From: an uncultured Bacteroidota bacterium
GTDB lineage: Bacteria; Bacteroidota; Bacteroidia; Flavobacteriales; Flavobacteriaceae
Assembly (NCBI GenBank): GCA_902523635.1
Contig: CABZAE010000003.1
Span: 62,001 to 126,000, forward strand
DNA length: 64,000 nucleotides
Reading direction: 5' to 3'
The notes below the pieces were generated by a model, which did not search any database, was not told the origin of the DNA, and saw only the letters and a list, made by a program, of their open reading frames with translations. Positions 9,355 to 18,001 of this stretch are shown in pieces. The position numbers and the translations under genes were made by a program. Position 1 is the stretch's first letter. Every line of letters begins with the position of its first letter.

Positions 9355-9747
9355 ATGGAATCAAAAGTAAAGTTTGAAATAGAGTATCCTATACACGCAT
9401 CTCCTTCAATGCTGTATCAGTATATCTCTAGTGCATCCAGTCTGTCCGAGTGGTTTGCTGATAATGTCAATTCAAGAGGTATAATATTCTCTTTTTTTTG
9501 GGACGGTACGGAAGAAAAAGCTGAACTTTTAAGTAGTAAATCAAATAGCTATGTTAAATTTAAATGGCTAGATGATAGCGAAGATCAAGATAAATGCTAT
9601 TTTGAGATTAGAATTTTAGTTGATGAAATTACTAAAGACGTTTCATTAATTGTAACGGATTTTGCATACGAAGACGAAGTAGATGAAAATAAAATGCTTT
9701 GGGACAATCAAATATCTGACTTAAAACAGGTTATAGGCTCTTCTTAG
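9355..9747 (+). CDS. START-like domain protein (AHSA1/SRPBCC fold)
   Basis: A 130-residue protein with a START-like (Bet v 1/SRPBCC) fold, conserved as a single-domain protein across Bacteroidota. The N-terminus FEIEYPIHASPSMLYQYIS and the segment LSEWFADNV are characteristic. The C-terminal WDNQISDLKQVIG helix would close the ligand pocket. The ligand is unknown. It is followed after six bases by a class IV aminotransferase gene, a neighbour pair I associate with flavobacteria, which hints at co-expression rather than a defined joint function. Confidence 0.85.
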   Translation: MESKVKFEIEYPIHASPSMLYQYISSASSLSEWFADNVNSRGIIFSFFWDGTEEKAELLSSKSNSYVKFKWLDDSEDQDKCYFEIRILVDEITKDVSLIVTDFAYEDEVDENKMLWDNQISDLKQVIGSS

Positions 9748-9753
9748 ACTTTA

Positions 9754-10587
9754 ATGTTAAATTATAACGGAAATTTTATTGATCAAACCAATCTTAGTTT
9801 TTCTAACCGAGCTTTTCTATATGGAGACTCAGTTTTTGAGACCATTAAAGTTGTTAAAAATAAAGTTCTGTTCTGGGAAGAGCATTACCTTAGACTGATG
9901 TCTTCAATGAGAATTCTTAAAATTGAAATTCCAAATGAATTTACACCTGACTATTTAGAAAGTCAAATTAAAAAAACCATCTCAAGTATCTCGGAGACGT
10001 TTACTGGTAGAGTTCGATTAACTGTGTTCAGAGAAGGAGAGGGGTTATATTTACCAAAATCAAATCAAGCAAGTTTTGTTATAAATTCATTTCAAAATGA
10101 AGTTTTTTCATTTGAAACCAAATTTAAAACATATAAAGTTGATATATATAAGGATTATTTGATTCAATCAAATCTACTTTCAAACTTAAAAACTAGTAAT
10201 AGATTAATAAACGTAATTGGCAGTATATATGCTCAGGAAAATGAATTAGACAACTGTATTCTTTTGAATGAAAATAAATTAGTGACCGAATTTTTAAATG
10301 GTAACATTTTTTTAGTTAAAGATAATGTTGTTAAGACTCCTCCAATTAATTCCGGCTGCTTGAATGGAGTTATGAGAAATAAAATTATTGAACTAATCAA
10401 TAAAATTCCACTTTTAGAAATCTTTGAAAAAGATTTTTCTGCTTATGAGATAATTTCCTCCCAAGAAGTTTGGGTTTCAAATTCTATTTCAGGAATAATT
10501 CCTGTTTCGCAATACAGAAATAAACATTTTGGAAATTCGATTGCAAAAAAAGTATTAGATTTTTTAAACCGAGAAATAACTTTCTAA
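9754..10587 (+). CDS. Class IV PLP-dependent aminotransferase / lyase
   Basis: Fold-type IV PLP enzyme of 277 residues, the family of branched-chain and D-amino-acid aminotransferases and 4-amino-4-deoxychorismate lyase (PabC). The N-terminal SNRAFLYGDSVFETIKV, the probable PLP-lysine region LKTSNRLINVIG and the cofactor-phosphate loop INSGCLNGVMRNKIIEL are visible. The modest length and the GDSVFETI motif favour a PabC-like lyase making p-aminobenzoate, but branched-chain transamination cannot be excluded from sequence. The last four bases overlap the convergent yqgE gene. Confidence 0.85.
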   Translation: MLNYNGNFIDQTNLSFSNRAFLYGDSVFETIKVVKNKVLFWEEHYLRLMSSMRILKIEIPNEFTPDYLESQIKKTISSISETFTGRVRLTVFREGEGLYLPKSNQASFVINSFQNEVFSFETKFKTYKVDIYKDYLIQSNLLSNLKTSNRLINVIGSIYAQENELDNCILLNENKLVTEFLNGNIFLVKDNVVKTPPINSGCLNGVMRNKIIELINKIPLLEIFEKDFSAYEIISSQEVWVSNSISGIIPVSQYRNKHFGNSIAKKVLDFLNREITF

Positions 10588-11132
10588 TTGTGATTTGGAT
10601 TTTCTGGAGCATTTAACCACATCAAATATTTTCCTCCGAGTTCAGATATCTTGTCTCTCCAAATATTTTCTGAGTTAGTAAAAATATCATTTGTTTCTAG
10701 CTTTTTATTAACCAGAACCCATGAACTTTCATCTAACTCACAATCTAATTGTTGATATGCCCATCCCGAGTAACCAAGGAAAAACTTTATTTGATGTGAG
10801 TCAATCAGCTTTGAATTTATTAGCTTTATTACAACACTAAAATCACCTCCCCAGAACAAATTATCCTTAATTTTTAGACTATTAGGAATCTTTTTTGGTT
10901 GATTGTGTATAAAATATAGGCTTTCAGTATCCACCGGTCCGCCTCTGTATATTGGTAAATTACAATTGATTTCAGGCAAAATATCTTGACTTGAAAACTC
11001 ATGTTGTTTATTTAAAACAAAACCAACTGTTCCATCATTATTATGATCAACTAGCACAATTACTGATCTTCTAAAGTTATAATCCTGAAACATTTTTGGA
11101 TCTGCAACTAATAAATTCCCTTTTAAAATCAT
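10584..11132 (-). CDS. YqgE/AlgH family protein
   Basis: A 182-residue protein of the YqgE/AlgH family (formerly UPF0301). The hallmark N-terminus GNLLVADPKMFQDYNFRRSV and the segments GTVGFVLNK, YRGGPVDTESLYFIH and FLGYSGWAYQQLDCEL are all present. The biochemical function of the family is not established. It lies eight bases after fmt on the same strand and overlaps the convergent aminotransferase gene by four bases at its 3' end. Confidence 0.93.
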   Translation of the reverse strand: MILKGNLLVADPKMFQDYNFRRSVIVLVDHNNDGTVGFVLNKQHEFSSQDILPEINCNLPIYRGGPVDTESLYFIHNQPKKIPNSLKIKDNLFWGGDFSVVIKLINSKLIDSHQIKFFLGYSGWAYQQLDCELDESSWVLVNKKLETNDIFTNSENIWRDKISELGGKYLMWLNAPENPNHN

Positions 11133-11140
11133 TTTAAAAT

Positions 11141-12079
11141 TTAATATAATTTAACATTATTATACTTTTTATATCCATTAATAAATTCTTTGGAATTCAT
11201 TCTTTTTTTTCCTTGAATTTGAATCTCTTTGATTTCCAAATGACCATCTTTCAAAGAAACTACTAATTTGTTATTTTCAATTTTTAATTCAATTTTATTA
11301 TTTGGACCAGAATTAACAAAAAAAGCAGAAAATATTTTAATAATAATATCATGTTCAGAGATAATAGTCCAAGCACCAGGTATTGGTGACAAACCTCTTA
11401 TTAAATTTGAAATATTTTTTCCCGGTTTTTCCCAGTTAATCCTAGTATTAAACTTATCAAGCTTAGGAGCAGTCAGATTTTTTGATTTTGTATCTTGTTT
11501 TATAGATTTAAATCGATTCGAATCAATTAGTTTTAGTGAAGAAACTAAAAACCCCCCCCCATAAATCATTAATTTTTGATGTAACGAACCAAAATTTTCA
11601 TTTTCATCAATTCTAACTTTTTTTTGTAAAATAATATCTCCAGTATCAATTTTTTCATTAATGAAAAAAGTTGTCAAACCAGTTTCTTTTAGACCATTAA
11701 TAATGGCCCAATTAATTGGAGCTGCCCCACGAAGCGATGGTAAAATTGAAGCATGTAAATTAATTGTTCCTTTTCTTGGGATCTCCCAAACTATTTTAGG
11801 AAGCATTCTATATGCAACCACAACAAATACATCAGCTTCCATTGATTTTAAATCATCAATAAAAATTGGATTTTGAAGCGACTGAGGTTGCAACAATCTT
11901 AATTTATTATCAATACAATAACTTTTTATATGTGAAAACTTTATTTTATTACCTCTTCCTGATTTTTTATCAGTTGAAGTTACAACAGCCTTAATTTCAA
12001 AATGATTTTCAATTAACGCAACTAAGCTTGAGGTTGCAAATTCTGGTGTTCCAAAAAAAACAATACTTAGTTTGCTCAT
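11141..12079 (-). CDS. fmt: Methionyl-tRNA formyltransferase
   Basis: Transfers a formyl group from 10-formyl-tetrahydrofolate to initiator Met-tRNA. The 312 residues match the family. The N-terminal FFGTPEFATSSLVAL and the active-site region INLHASILPSLRGAAPINWAI (catalytic Asn and His) are present, as is the C-terminal OB-like domain. Odd point: three consecutive GGG codons (residues 174-176, bases 11552-11560) form a run of nine G on the coding strand, a possible slippage site in a genome this AT-rich. The start overlaps the upstream ATPase gene by four bases (ATGA). Confidence 0.96.
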   Translation of the reverse strand: MSKLSIVFFGTPEFATSSLVALIENHFEIKAVVTSTDKKSGRGNKIKFSHIKSYCIDNKLRLLQPQSLQNPIFIDDLKSMEADVFVVVAYRMLPKIVWEIPRKGTINLHASILPSLRGAAPINWAIINGLKETGLTTFFINEKIDTGDIILQKKVRIDENENFGSLHQKLMIYGGGFLVSSLKLIDSNRFKSIKQDTKSKNLTAPKLDKFNTRINWEKPGKNISNLIRGLSPIPGAWTIISEHDIIIKIFSAFFVNSGPNNKIELKIENNKLVVSLKDGHLEIKEIQIQGKKRMNSKEFINGYKKYNNVKLY

Positions 12080-12618
12080 AAATAATTTTTTAAACGATTT
12101 AGAATTATATCAACTCTTTTTTGCACGGTGTTCTTCTTAATTATTTGAACTTCCATTTTTAAATAATCGTAAATTTTCAATATTTCTTCAAAAATCATCA
12201 CAGATTCTTGATATGTTTCATATCTACAATCATCACTTATAAATATTTTTTCCCACGGCTCTAATACAAAAATTGAGTCGTATTTAATGTTTTTACACTG
12301 ATTAAGTAAATCATTGTTGTTTTCAAAGTTTATAAAATTAAGATAAGCTACGATTTCGTGTACACCTCTATCAAAAAAAACCAGTTTTTTATTACTTTTT
12401 TTATAAAATTGTTTAACTCTTAATTTCATAATTGATTGACTAAACTCAAGAGGTTTTTTTAAAAATAATTGATCTTCTCCATCATTTTTACCTTTCAGTG
12501 TAAGATTTCTTACAATTTCTTCTCTACATTCAAATTTTCTTTTTCTTAACTCGTTAATTAGCGTTGTTTTTCCAGATCCCGGCCCACCTGTGATTAAAAT
12601 TTTTTTTGGTAATCTCAT
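12076..12618 (-). CDS. Small AAA ATPase (NadR/AAA_28-like kinase fold)
   Basis: A P-loop protein of about 180 residues. Walker A is ILITGGPGSGKTTL near the N-terminus, and a conserved FFDRGVHEIVAYL lies at about residue 85. It belongs to the AAA_28 group, related to the ribosylnicotinamide kinase domain of NadR and to thymidylate-kinase-like folds, so a small-molecule kinase is plausible, but the substrate is unknown. I place the start at the ATG at 12618, because the TTG three bases upstream adds only one residue. Its stop overlaps the fmt start, suggesting coupled translation. Confidence 0.82.
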   Translation of the reverse strand: MRLPKKILITGGPGSGKTTLINELRKRKFECREEIVRNLTLKGKNDGEDQLFLKKPLEFSQSIMKLRVKQFYKKSNKKLVFFDRGVHEIVAYLNFINFENNNDLLNQCKNIKYDSIFVLEPWEKIFISDDCRYETYQESVMIFEEILKIYDYLKMEVQIIKKNTVQKRVDIILNRLKNYL

Positions 12619-12669
12619 CAAAACAAATTTATTAATTAATAAAATTTAAATTGTAATATCTTTGGGAAT

Positions 12670-12954
12670 ATGTCAAAATCAACGGAATCCTTCTACAAGA
12701 GTTTAAAAAAACAACTTGAAATTTCTAATAAATGGCCAACTCAGTATAAATTTAAATTCATTATCAAATCTGAAAAAAGTGATGAAAAAAAACTTATTGA
12801 AATTTTTAAAGATCTTAATCCAAAAATAGATGTTAAAAAATCCTCGACTAATAAATATAAAAGTTTTAGTATTTTAATTGAATCTTATTCCCCTGACCAG
12901 ATTATAGAAATTTATCAATTGGCATCAGAAATTGATGGCATTATATCGTTATGA
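12670..12954 (+). CDS. DUF493 family protein (YbeD-like)
   Basis: A 94-residue protein of the DUF493/YbeD family, small ferredoxin-like alpha/beta proteins proposed to bind ligands or act as regulators. The pattern WPTQYKFKFIIKS, then KSSTNKYKSFSILIESYSP, and the closing IYQLASEIDGIISL are typical of Bacteroidota members. The function is not established. It starts 51 bases from the divergent ATPase gene and lies 50 bases upstream of the DUF4290 gene. Confidence 0.85.
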   Translation: MSKSTESFYKSLKKQLEISNKWPTQYKFKFIIKSEKSDEKKLIEIFKDLNPKIDVKKSSTNKYKSFSILIESYSPDQIIEIYQLASEIDGIISL

Positions 12955-13004
12955 TTAATATTTTATTAAATTTGTGATTCTGTTTTAATTTAATTACCCA
13001 GATT

Positions 13005-13652
13005 TTGATTGATAATTTAGAATACAACACTGAACGAACTAAGCTTATAATTCCTGAGTATGGAAGGCATATTCATAAAATGATCGATCACGCTTTAAGT
13101 TGTGAAAATAAAAATGAAAGAAATAAAATAGCAAAAGCTATTATTGGTGTAATGGGAAATTTAAATCCTCACCTAAGAGATGTTCCAGATTTTCAACACA
13201 AGCTTTGGGATCAACTTTTTATAATGTCTGATTTTACTCTCAATGTTGATTCACCATATCCAAAGCCAATCAAAGAAGTTTTTTCACAAAGACCAGATAA
13301 GCTAAATTACCCTCAAAATTTTCCTAAATACAGGTTTTATGGAAACAACATAAAAAGAATGATAGATGTTGCAATAGGCTGGGAGAACGATGATATGAAA
13401 AAGCAATTGGTTTATGTAATTGCTAACCACATGAAAAAGTGTTTCCTGAATTGGAATAAAGATACTGTTGAGGATGATGTCATATTAAGCCATCTTGACG
13501 AACTTTCCAAAGGAAAACTAAAACTAGATCCTTCACTTAAACCCTTATCCGAATCCCAAAATCTAATTAAACTAACTAATAAAAAGTTTGTAAAAAATAA
13601 TTCAAAGAACAAAAAACCCTTTAGAAGTTTTAAAAAAAGGAACAATAATTAA
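13005..13652 (+). CDS. DUF4290 domain protein
   Basis: A 215-residue cytoplasmic protein of the Bacteroidota-specific DUF4290 family. The N-terminus IDNLEYNTERTKLIIPEYGRH (TTG start at 13005) is the family signature and supports this start. The last 25 residues are very basic (Lys, Arg, Asn), suggesting contact with nucleic acid, but that is inference. The function is unknown. The gene consistently precedes murA in this group, here by 10 bases. Confidence 0.9.
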   Translation: MIDNLEYNTERTKLIIPEYGRHIHKMIDHALSCENKNERNKIAKAIIGVMGNLNPHLRDVPDFQHKLWDQLFIMSDFTLNVDSPYPKPIKEVFSQRPDKLNYPQNFPKYRFYGNNIKRMIDVAIGWENDDMKKQLVYVIANHMKKCFLNWNKDTVEDDVILSHLDELSKGKLKLDPSLKPLSESQNLIKLTNKKFVKNNSKNKKPFRSFKKRNNN

Positions 13653-13662
13653 ATTAATTTGA

Positions 13663-14970
13663 ATGGGTACTTTTTCAATTGAAGGTGGGCACAAATTAAA
13701 AGGAAATATTCAGCCTCAAGGTGCAAAGAACGAGGCATTACAAGTAATATGTGCCTGTCTTCTGACAAGTAAGGAAATTTTAATTGATAACATACCTGAT
13801 ATTATCGATGTTAAAAAACTTTTAGATCTATTATCCTCGCTTGGGGTAAAAGTTAAAAAGATTTCAAAAAATAAATATTGTTTAAAGGCAGAAAAAATTG
13901 ATTTGAATTATTTTAAATCCCCTTCATTTAAAGAAAAAGGAAGTATGTTAAGAGGATCCATAATGATCGTTGGTCCAATGTTAGCTCGTTTTGGAAAAGG
14001 ATATATTCCTAGACCGGGCGGTGACAAAATTGGAAGAAGAAGATTAGATACTCATTTTGAAGGCTTAATTAAACTTGGAGCATCGTTTAAATACAATAAA
14101 GAACAAAAATTTTATGGCGTAGAATCTAAATCCCTAAAAGGAACAAAAATTTTACTTGATCAAGCTTCAGTGACTGGAACCGCCAATGTCTTGATGGCTG
14201 CAACATTAGCCAAAGGATTAACAGAGATATACAATGCAGCATGTGAACCATATATTCAACAATTATGTAAAATGTTGGTCAAAATGGGTGCTAATATTTC
14301 TGGAATTGGATCTAATCTCTTAAGGATTGAAGGAGTAAGTTCGTTAAATGGTTGTAACCATACTATTTTACCGGACATGATTGAAATTGGCAGTTTAATT
14401 GGAATGGCTGCTATGACTAAGAGTAATATAACTATTAAAAATGTAAGTTGGGATAATCTTGGACAAATTCCTGATGTTTTTAGAAAATTAGGGATTAAAA
14501 TTATAAAGAAAGGTGATGATATTTTTATTCCTGAACATAAAAAGGGATATGAAATTCAAAATTATATTGACGGATCTGTAATGACTATTTCTGATGCACC
14601 TTGGCCCGGTTTTACTCCGGATCTTTTAAGTATAGTTTTGGTTGTTGCTATACAAGCTAAAGGTAGTGTGTTGATTCATCAAAAAATGTTTGAGAGTAGA
14701 CTCTTTTTTGTTGATAAACTTATTGATATGGGTGCAAAAATCATTCTTTGCGATCCTCATAGGGCAAATGTAATAGGCCATAACTTTAAGTCTAATCTTA
14801 AGGCAACTACGATGGTTTCACCTGATATACGAGCAGGAATATCACTATTAATTGCGGCACTCTCAGCCAATGGAAAAAGTGTTATTCAAAATATAGAACA
14901 GATTGATAGAGGCTACGAAAATATTGATATACGTCTGAACAGACTAGGAGCTAAAATTAAAAGGATTTAA
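13663..14970 (+). CDS. murA: UDP-N-acetylglucosamine 1-carboxyvinyltransferase
   Basis: First committed step of peptidoglycan synthesis: transfers enolpyruvate from PEP to UDP-GlcNAc. The 435 residues are full length. The substrate Lys of the GAKNEALQ motif lies at about residue 22. The flexible active-site loop reads RPGGDKIGRRR (residues 117-127), so Asp121 stands where E. coli has Cys115, the residue alkylated by fosfomycin. Asp at this position is functional and makes the enzyme fosfomycin-insensitive in other bacteria. The gene's last 14 bases overlap the convergent DUF2805 gene. Confidence 0.97.
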   Translation: MGTFSIEGGHKLKGNIQPQGAKNEALQVICACLLTSKEILIDNIPDIIDVKKLLDLLSSLGVKVKKISKNKYCLKAEKIDLNYFKSPSFKEKGSMLRGSIMIVGPMLARFGKGYIPRPGGDKIGRRRLDTHFEGLIKLGASFKYNKEQKFYGVESKSLKGTKILLDQASVTGTANVLMAATLAKGLTEIYNAACEPYIQQLCKMLVKMGANISGIGSNLLRIEGVSSLNGCNHTILPDMIEIGSLIGMAAMTKSNITIKNVSWDNLGQIPDVFRKLGIKIIKKGDDIFIPEHKKGYEIQNYIDGSVMTISDAPWPGFTPDLLSIVLVVAIQAKGSVLIHQKMFESRLFFVDKLIDMGAKIILCDPHRANVIGHNFKSNLKATTMVSPDIRAGISLLIAALSANGKSVIQNIEQIDRGYENIDIRLNRLGAKIKRI

Positions 14971-15238
14971 ATTTTTTTGAAATTTTATTTCCTGTTGATT
15001 TTTGTCTTGAGCATTTGAATCGATTGATTTTATTGCTTCTCAATTTTAAATGCTTTGTTTTTCTACCCTGAACTCTCTTTCTCCAAAGCTTAAAACTTGA
15101 GGGTTTAAGTTCTTTTCTCATTAATTCAATAACTTCCTGTTCTTTTAGTCCAAATTGATAAAGTAATGCTTCGAATGGTGTTCTATCCTCCCAAGCCATT
15201 TCAATAATCCTATCAATTTTCTGATTGTCAAAAATCAT
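14957..15238 (-). CDS. DUF2805 / TIGR03643 family protein
   Basis: A 93-residue basic protein of the DUF2805 (TIGR03643) family. The core IDRIIEMAWEDRTPFEALLYQFGL followed by EVIELMRKELKPSSFKLWRKRV (about residues 9-58) looks like a helix-turn-helix-type bundle, so nucleic-acid binding is possible. The tail is rich in Lys and Arg. No function is established. It is the last gene of the photolyase operon and overlaps the FeS-type photolyase relative by four bases (ATGA), which argues for a linked role. Confidence 0.88.
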   Translation of the reverse strand: MIFDNQKIDRIIEMAWEDRTPFEALLYQFGLKEQEVIELMRKELKPSSFKLWRKRVQGRKTKHLKLRSNKINRFKCSRQKSTGNKISKKFKSF

Positions 15239-16707
15239 TTATCTAATTTATTCAAAAATTCAAAAGCAGAGTTTAATAAAGTTTCTTTTTTGGAATGATC
15301 CATTTTATCAAAACTACTAACTAACATTCTCATTCTTGGATTCTTTAAAAAAAATTCTCTGTGTTTGTCCATAAAATTCCAAAATAACCCATCCCACACA
15401 TGACTCCAATCACCTTTTTTGTAATCACTCATTTTACATATATAATTACTACTACTTATGTATGGTTTAGTCGACATTATACCACCATCTGCATACTGGC
15501 TCATACCATAAACATTTGGAACCATGACCCAATCATAGGAATCAATGAATAATTCCATGAACCATTTGTATACATCATCTGGATCAAATTCACATAACAC
15601 CATAAAATTACCTAGAATCATCAATCTTTCTATATGGTTTGCATATCCTGACTTTAAAACTTTTTTTATCGTATCATCAACAGGTTCAATACCTGTTGTT
15701 CCATCGTAAAAAGAGTTTGGTATTTTTCTTTTGAAACCCCAGAAGTTTTTTAATCTCTCTTCAGTCCCCTTTGAATAGTAGACTCCTCTGATGAATTCAC
15801 GCCATCCAATAATTTGACGAATAAAGCCTTCGACTGAGTTAATAGGAATATTGTTTTTTTTTGAAAAAATCAAAGATGCTTTTACAACATAATCAGGCTC
15901 TAGTAATCCACAATTAATTAGTGGAGAAAGAACACTGTGATTTATTATTGATTGCTCTTTTAATACAGCATCTTCATAAATCCCAAATTCATCAAACCTA
16001 GTTTCTAAAAAATTGTTGAACCATCGTTTAGCAGATTTAAAATCAGTGGGATATAAGAATGAGCTCAGAATACCCAGGTTGTCTGAAAAGTTATCTTCGA
16101 CATAATTTATGGAACTGTCATAATATTCAGATTTTTTTGGGATTTCAATATATGGGGTGTTCTTATTTTTAGGAAATTTTTCTCGATTCATGTCATCATA
16201 TGTCCATTTGCCACCCGTAGGACTTCCGTCAAGCTCCAACAGAATATTATATTTTTTTCTTTGACTTTTATAAAAGGTAGTTTGAAAAAGCTTTTTCTTT
16301 CCTGAATTAAAAAAAGGTTCTAAATCATCTTTGTTTGTAAGAAATAAAGGGTTTGAATGAGTTAACAAATTAATATTATTTTCACGACAGCCTTTTGTAA
16401 TTCTTTTTTTTAACCAATTATCTTCAGGATCGTAGATGTGTAAAGTTTCAATTTTAGTATTACTTAAAAATGATCTTATGTCTGAATTTTTTTCAAATGA
16501 GTCAATATAATAAACCGTAAAACCCTTTTTAGAAAGAAAGTCAAAATAGTTTTTCATAGTGTCTCTATGAAAAAAAATTTTTTGTTTATGAAAATTGAAT
16601 TGTTTGAAAAACAAGAATTCTTCAATTAAAAATATAGGGATATCTTTACTCAGTATTTGACTATTTTCAAACAGCTGATTTGGTAAAACTAATTGTGCGC
16701 TTTTCAT
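15235..16707 (-). CDS. FeS-type photolyase/cryptochrome relative lacking the Cys motif
   Basis: A 490-residue flavoprotein of the deoxyribodipyrimidine-photolyase-related group, the prokaryotic (6-4) photolyase/CryB lineage. The N-terminal lumazine-type antenna domain (QLVLPNQLF at about 5-13) and the conserved FAD-domain stretch YDWVMVPNVYGMSQYADGGIM are present. Where typical members carry a CxxC pair and a third Cys for the 4Fe-4S cluster, this protein reads CKMSDYKKGDWSHVWDGLFW (residues 424-443), without those cysteines. It may repair (6-4) photoproducts or sense light. It overlaps photolyase by one base. Confidence 0.88.
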   Translation of the reverse strand: MKSAQLVLPNQLFENSQILSKDIPIFLIEEFLFFKQFNFHKQKIFFHRDTMKNYFDFLSKKGFTVYYIDSFEKNSDIRSFLSNTKIETLHIYDPEDNWLKKRITKGCRENNINLLTHSNPLFLTNKDDLEPFFNSGKKKLFQTTFYKSQRKKYNILLELDGSPTGGKWTYDDMNREKFPKNKNTPYIEIPKKSEYYDSSINYVEDNFSDNLGILSSFLYPTDFKSAKRWFNNFLETRFDEFGIYEDAVLKEQSIINHSVLSPLINCGLLEPDYVVKASLIFSKKNNIPINSVEGFIRQIIGWREFIRGVYYSKGTEERLKNFWGFKRKIPNSFYDGTTGIEPVDDTIKKVLKSGYANHIERLMILGNFMVLCEFDPDDVYKWFMELFIDSYDWVMVPNVYGMSQYADGGIMSTKPYISSSNYICKMSDYKKGDWSHVWDGLFWNFMDKHREFFLKNPRMRMLVSSFDKMDHSKKETLLNSAFEFLNKLDK

Positions 16708-17999
16708 TAATTGAGAGCTTTTTTATAAACTTCTAGACACCTTTCCCTAGCAATTTTGTGATCAATCATGGTGCCAACGTAATTTTCGGTTTCGTATTCA
16801 GGAACCCATCGCTTTATATATGTAAAATTTTTATCAAATTTTTTTATTTGCTCATGAGGATTGAAGATTCTAAAATATGGAGCTGCATCAACACCACATC
16901 CAGCAACCCATTGCCAATTTCCAATATTACTTGCTGGCTCATAATCGAATAATTTTTCTCTGAAATATGCTTCCCCCCATCTCCAATCAATCAAAAGATG
17001 CTTACACAAAAAACTTCCAACAAGCATTCTAACTCGGTTGTGCATAAAACCAGTTTTATTTAATTCTCTCATTCCTGCATCAACCAATGCATAGCCTGTA
17101 TTTCCATTGCACCATTTTATAAAGTCTTCTTCCGAATTTAACCATTCAATCCTATCATATTGTGGTTTGAAGCTTTTATTAACTGTGTGTGGGAAGTGAA
17201 ATAATATTTGTTGAAAGAACTCTCTCCAAACCAATTCTTTTAAAAAAGTAATATTTGATGATGATTTAGCTTGTTTTACAAGTTTTCTTGTGCTAACAGT
17301 TCCAAACCTTAAATGAACTCCAATTTTTGAAGTTCCATCTTTGTATGGAAAATTTCTTTTTTCTTCATACTCATCAATTACTTTTTTTGAAAAATTGAGT
17401 TTTGTCAAAGTAATTGTTGACTCACAAAAACCAAGAGAATTGAAATCAAAATTTGACTTGATATTAATAAAATTATGTGTTAATTTTTCCGAAGGATAAC
17501 TTTCTATACCATCAAGATCTAGCCTTGACAACCACTTTCTTGAAAAAGGAGTGTAAACTTTATAGGGAGTGCCGTCATCTTTAGTTATATCAAACTTTTC
17601 ATATAAAACATGGTCTTTGAAATCATTGAACTTAATATTGTTTTTCTTAGATAGTTTAATTATTTCATTGTCTCTTTTTATTGCATATGGTGAATAGTCT
17701 CTGTTCAGATAAATATTTGAAACCTGAAATTCTTTAATTAATTTTTCAAAAACTTCAACAGGTGTTCCGTAAAACTGTACAATTGACTTGTTAATTTTGG
17801 AAAGATTCTCATTGATTTCTTCAATTTTATTTTTAATGAATTGTATTCTGTGATCATTTTTTTTGAGCTTGTCTAAAATATATTTATCATAAATAAATAT
17901 TGGAAGGACATTGTCATGATTTTTTAAAGCATTATAAAGACCTTTGTTGTCATCCAATCGGAGGTCTCTTCGAAACCAGAAAATCGAAATAGTTTTCAA
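16707..17999 (-). CDS. phr: Deoxyribodipyrimidine photolyase (CPD photolyase class)
   Basis: A 430-residue photolyase that uses blue light and reduced FAD to split cyclobutane pyrimidine dimers. The N-terminus ISIFWFRRDLRLDDNKGL is the antenna-domain signature. The C-terminal FAD-binding motifs are intact (RVRMLVGSFLCKHLLIDWRWG, then NIGNWQWVAGCGVDAAPYFR). The start is TTG at 17999; no ATG lies upstream in frame. It lies two bases after the SDR gene and shares one base with the next gene, so it sits mid-operon. A DASH-type cryptochrome is unlikely at this length. Confidence 0.94.
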   Translation of the reverse strand: MKTISIFWFRRDLRLDDNKGLYNALKNHDNVLPIFIYDKYILDKLKKNDHRIQFIKNKIEEINENLSKINKSIVQFYGTPVEVFEKLIKEFQVSNIYLNRDYSPYAIKRDNEIIKLSKKNNIKFNDFKDHVLYEKFDITKDDGTPYKVYTPFSRKWLSRLDLDGIESYPSEKLTHNFINIKSNFDFNSLGFCESTITLTKLNFSKKVIDEYEEKRNFPYKDGTSKIGVHLRFGTVSTRKLVKQAKSSSNITFLKELVWREFFQQILFHFPHTVNKSFKPQYDRIEWLNSEEDFIKWCNGNTGYALVDAGMRELNKTGFMHNRVRMLVGSFLCKHLLIDWRWGEAYFREKLFDYEPASNIGNWQWVAGCGVDAAPYFRIFNPHEQIKKFDKNFTYIKRWVPEYETENYVGTMIDHKIARERCLEVYKKALN

Positions 18000-18001
18000 A
18001 T

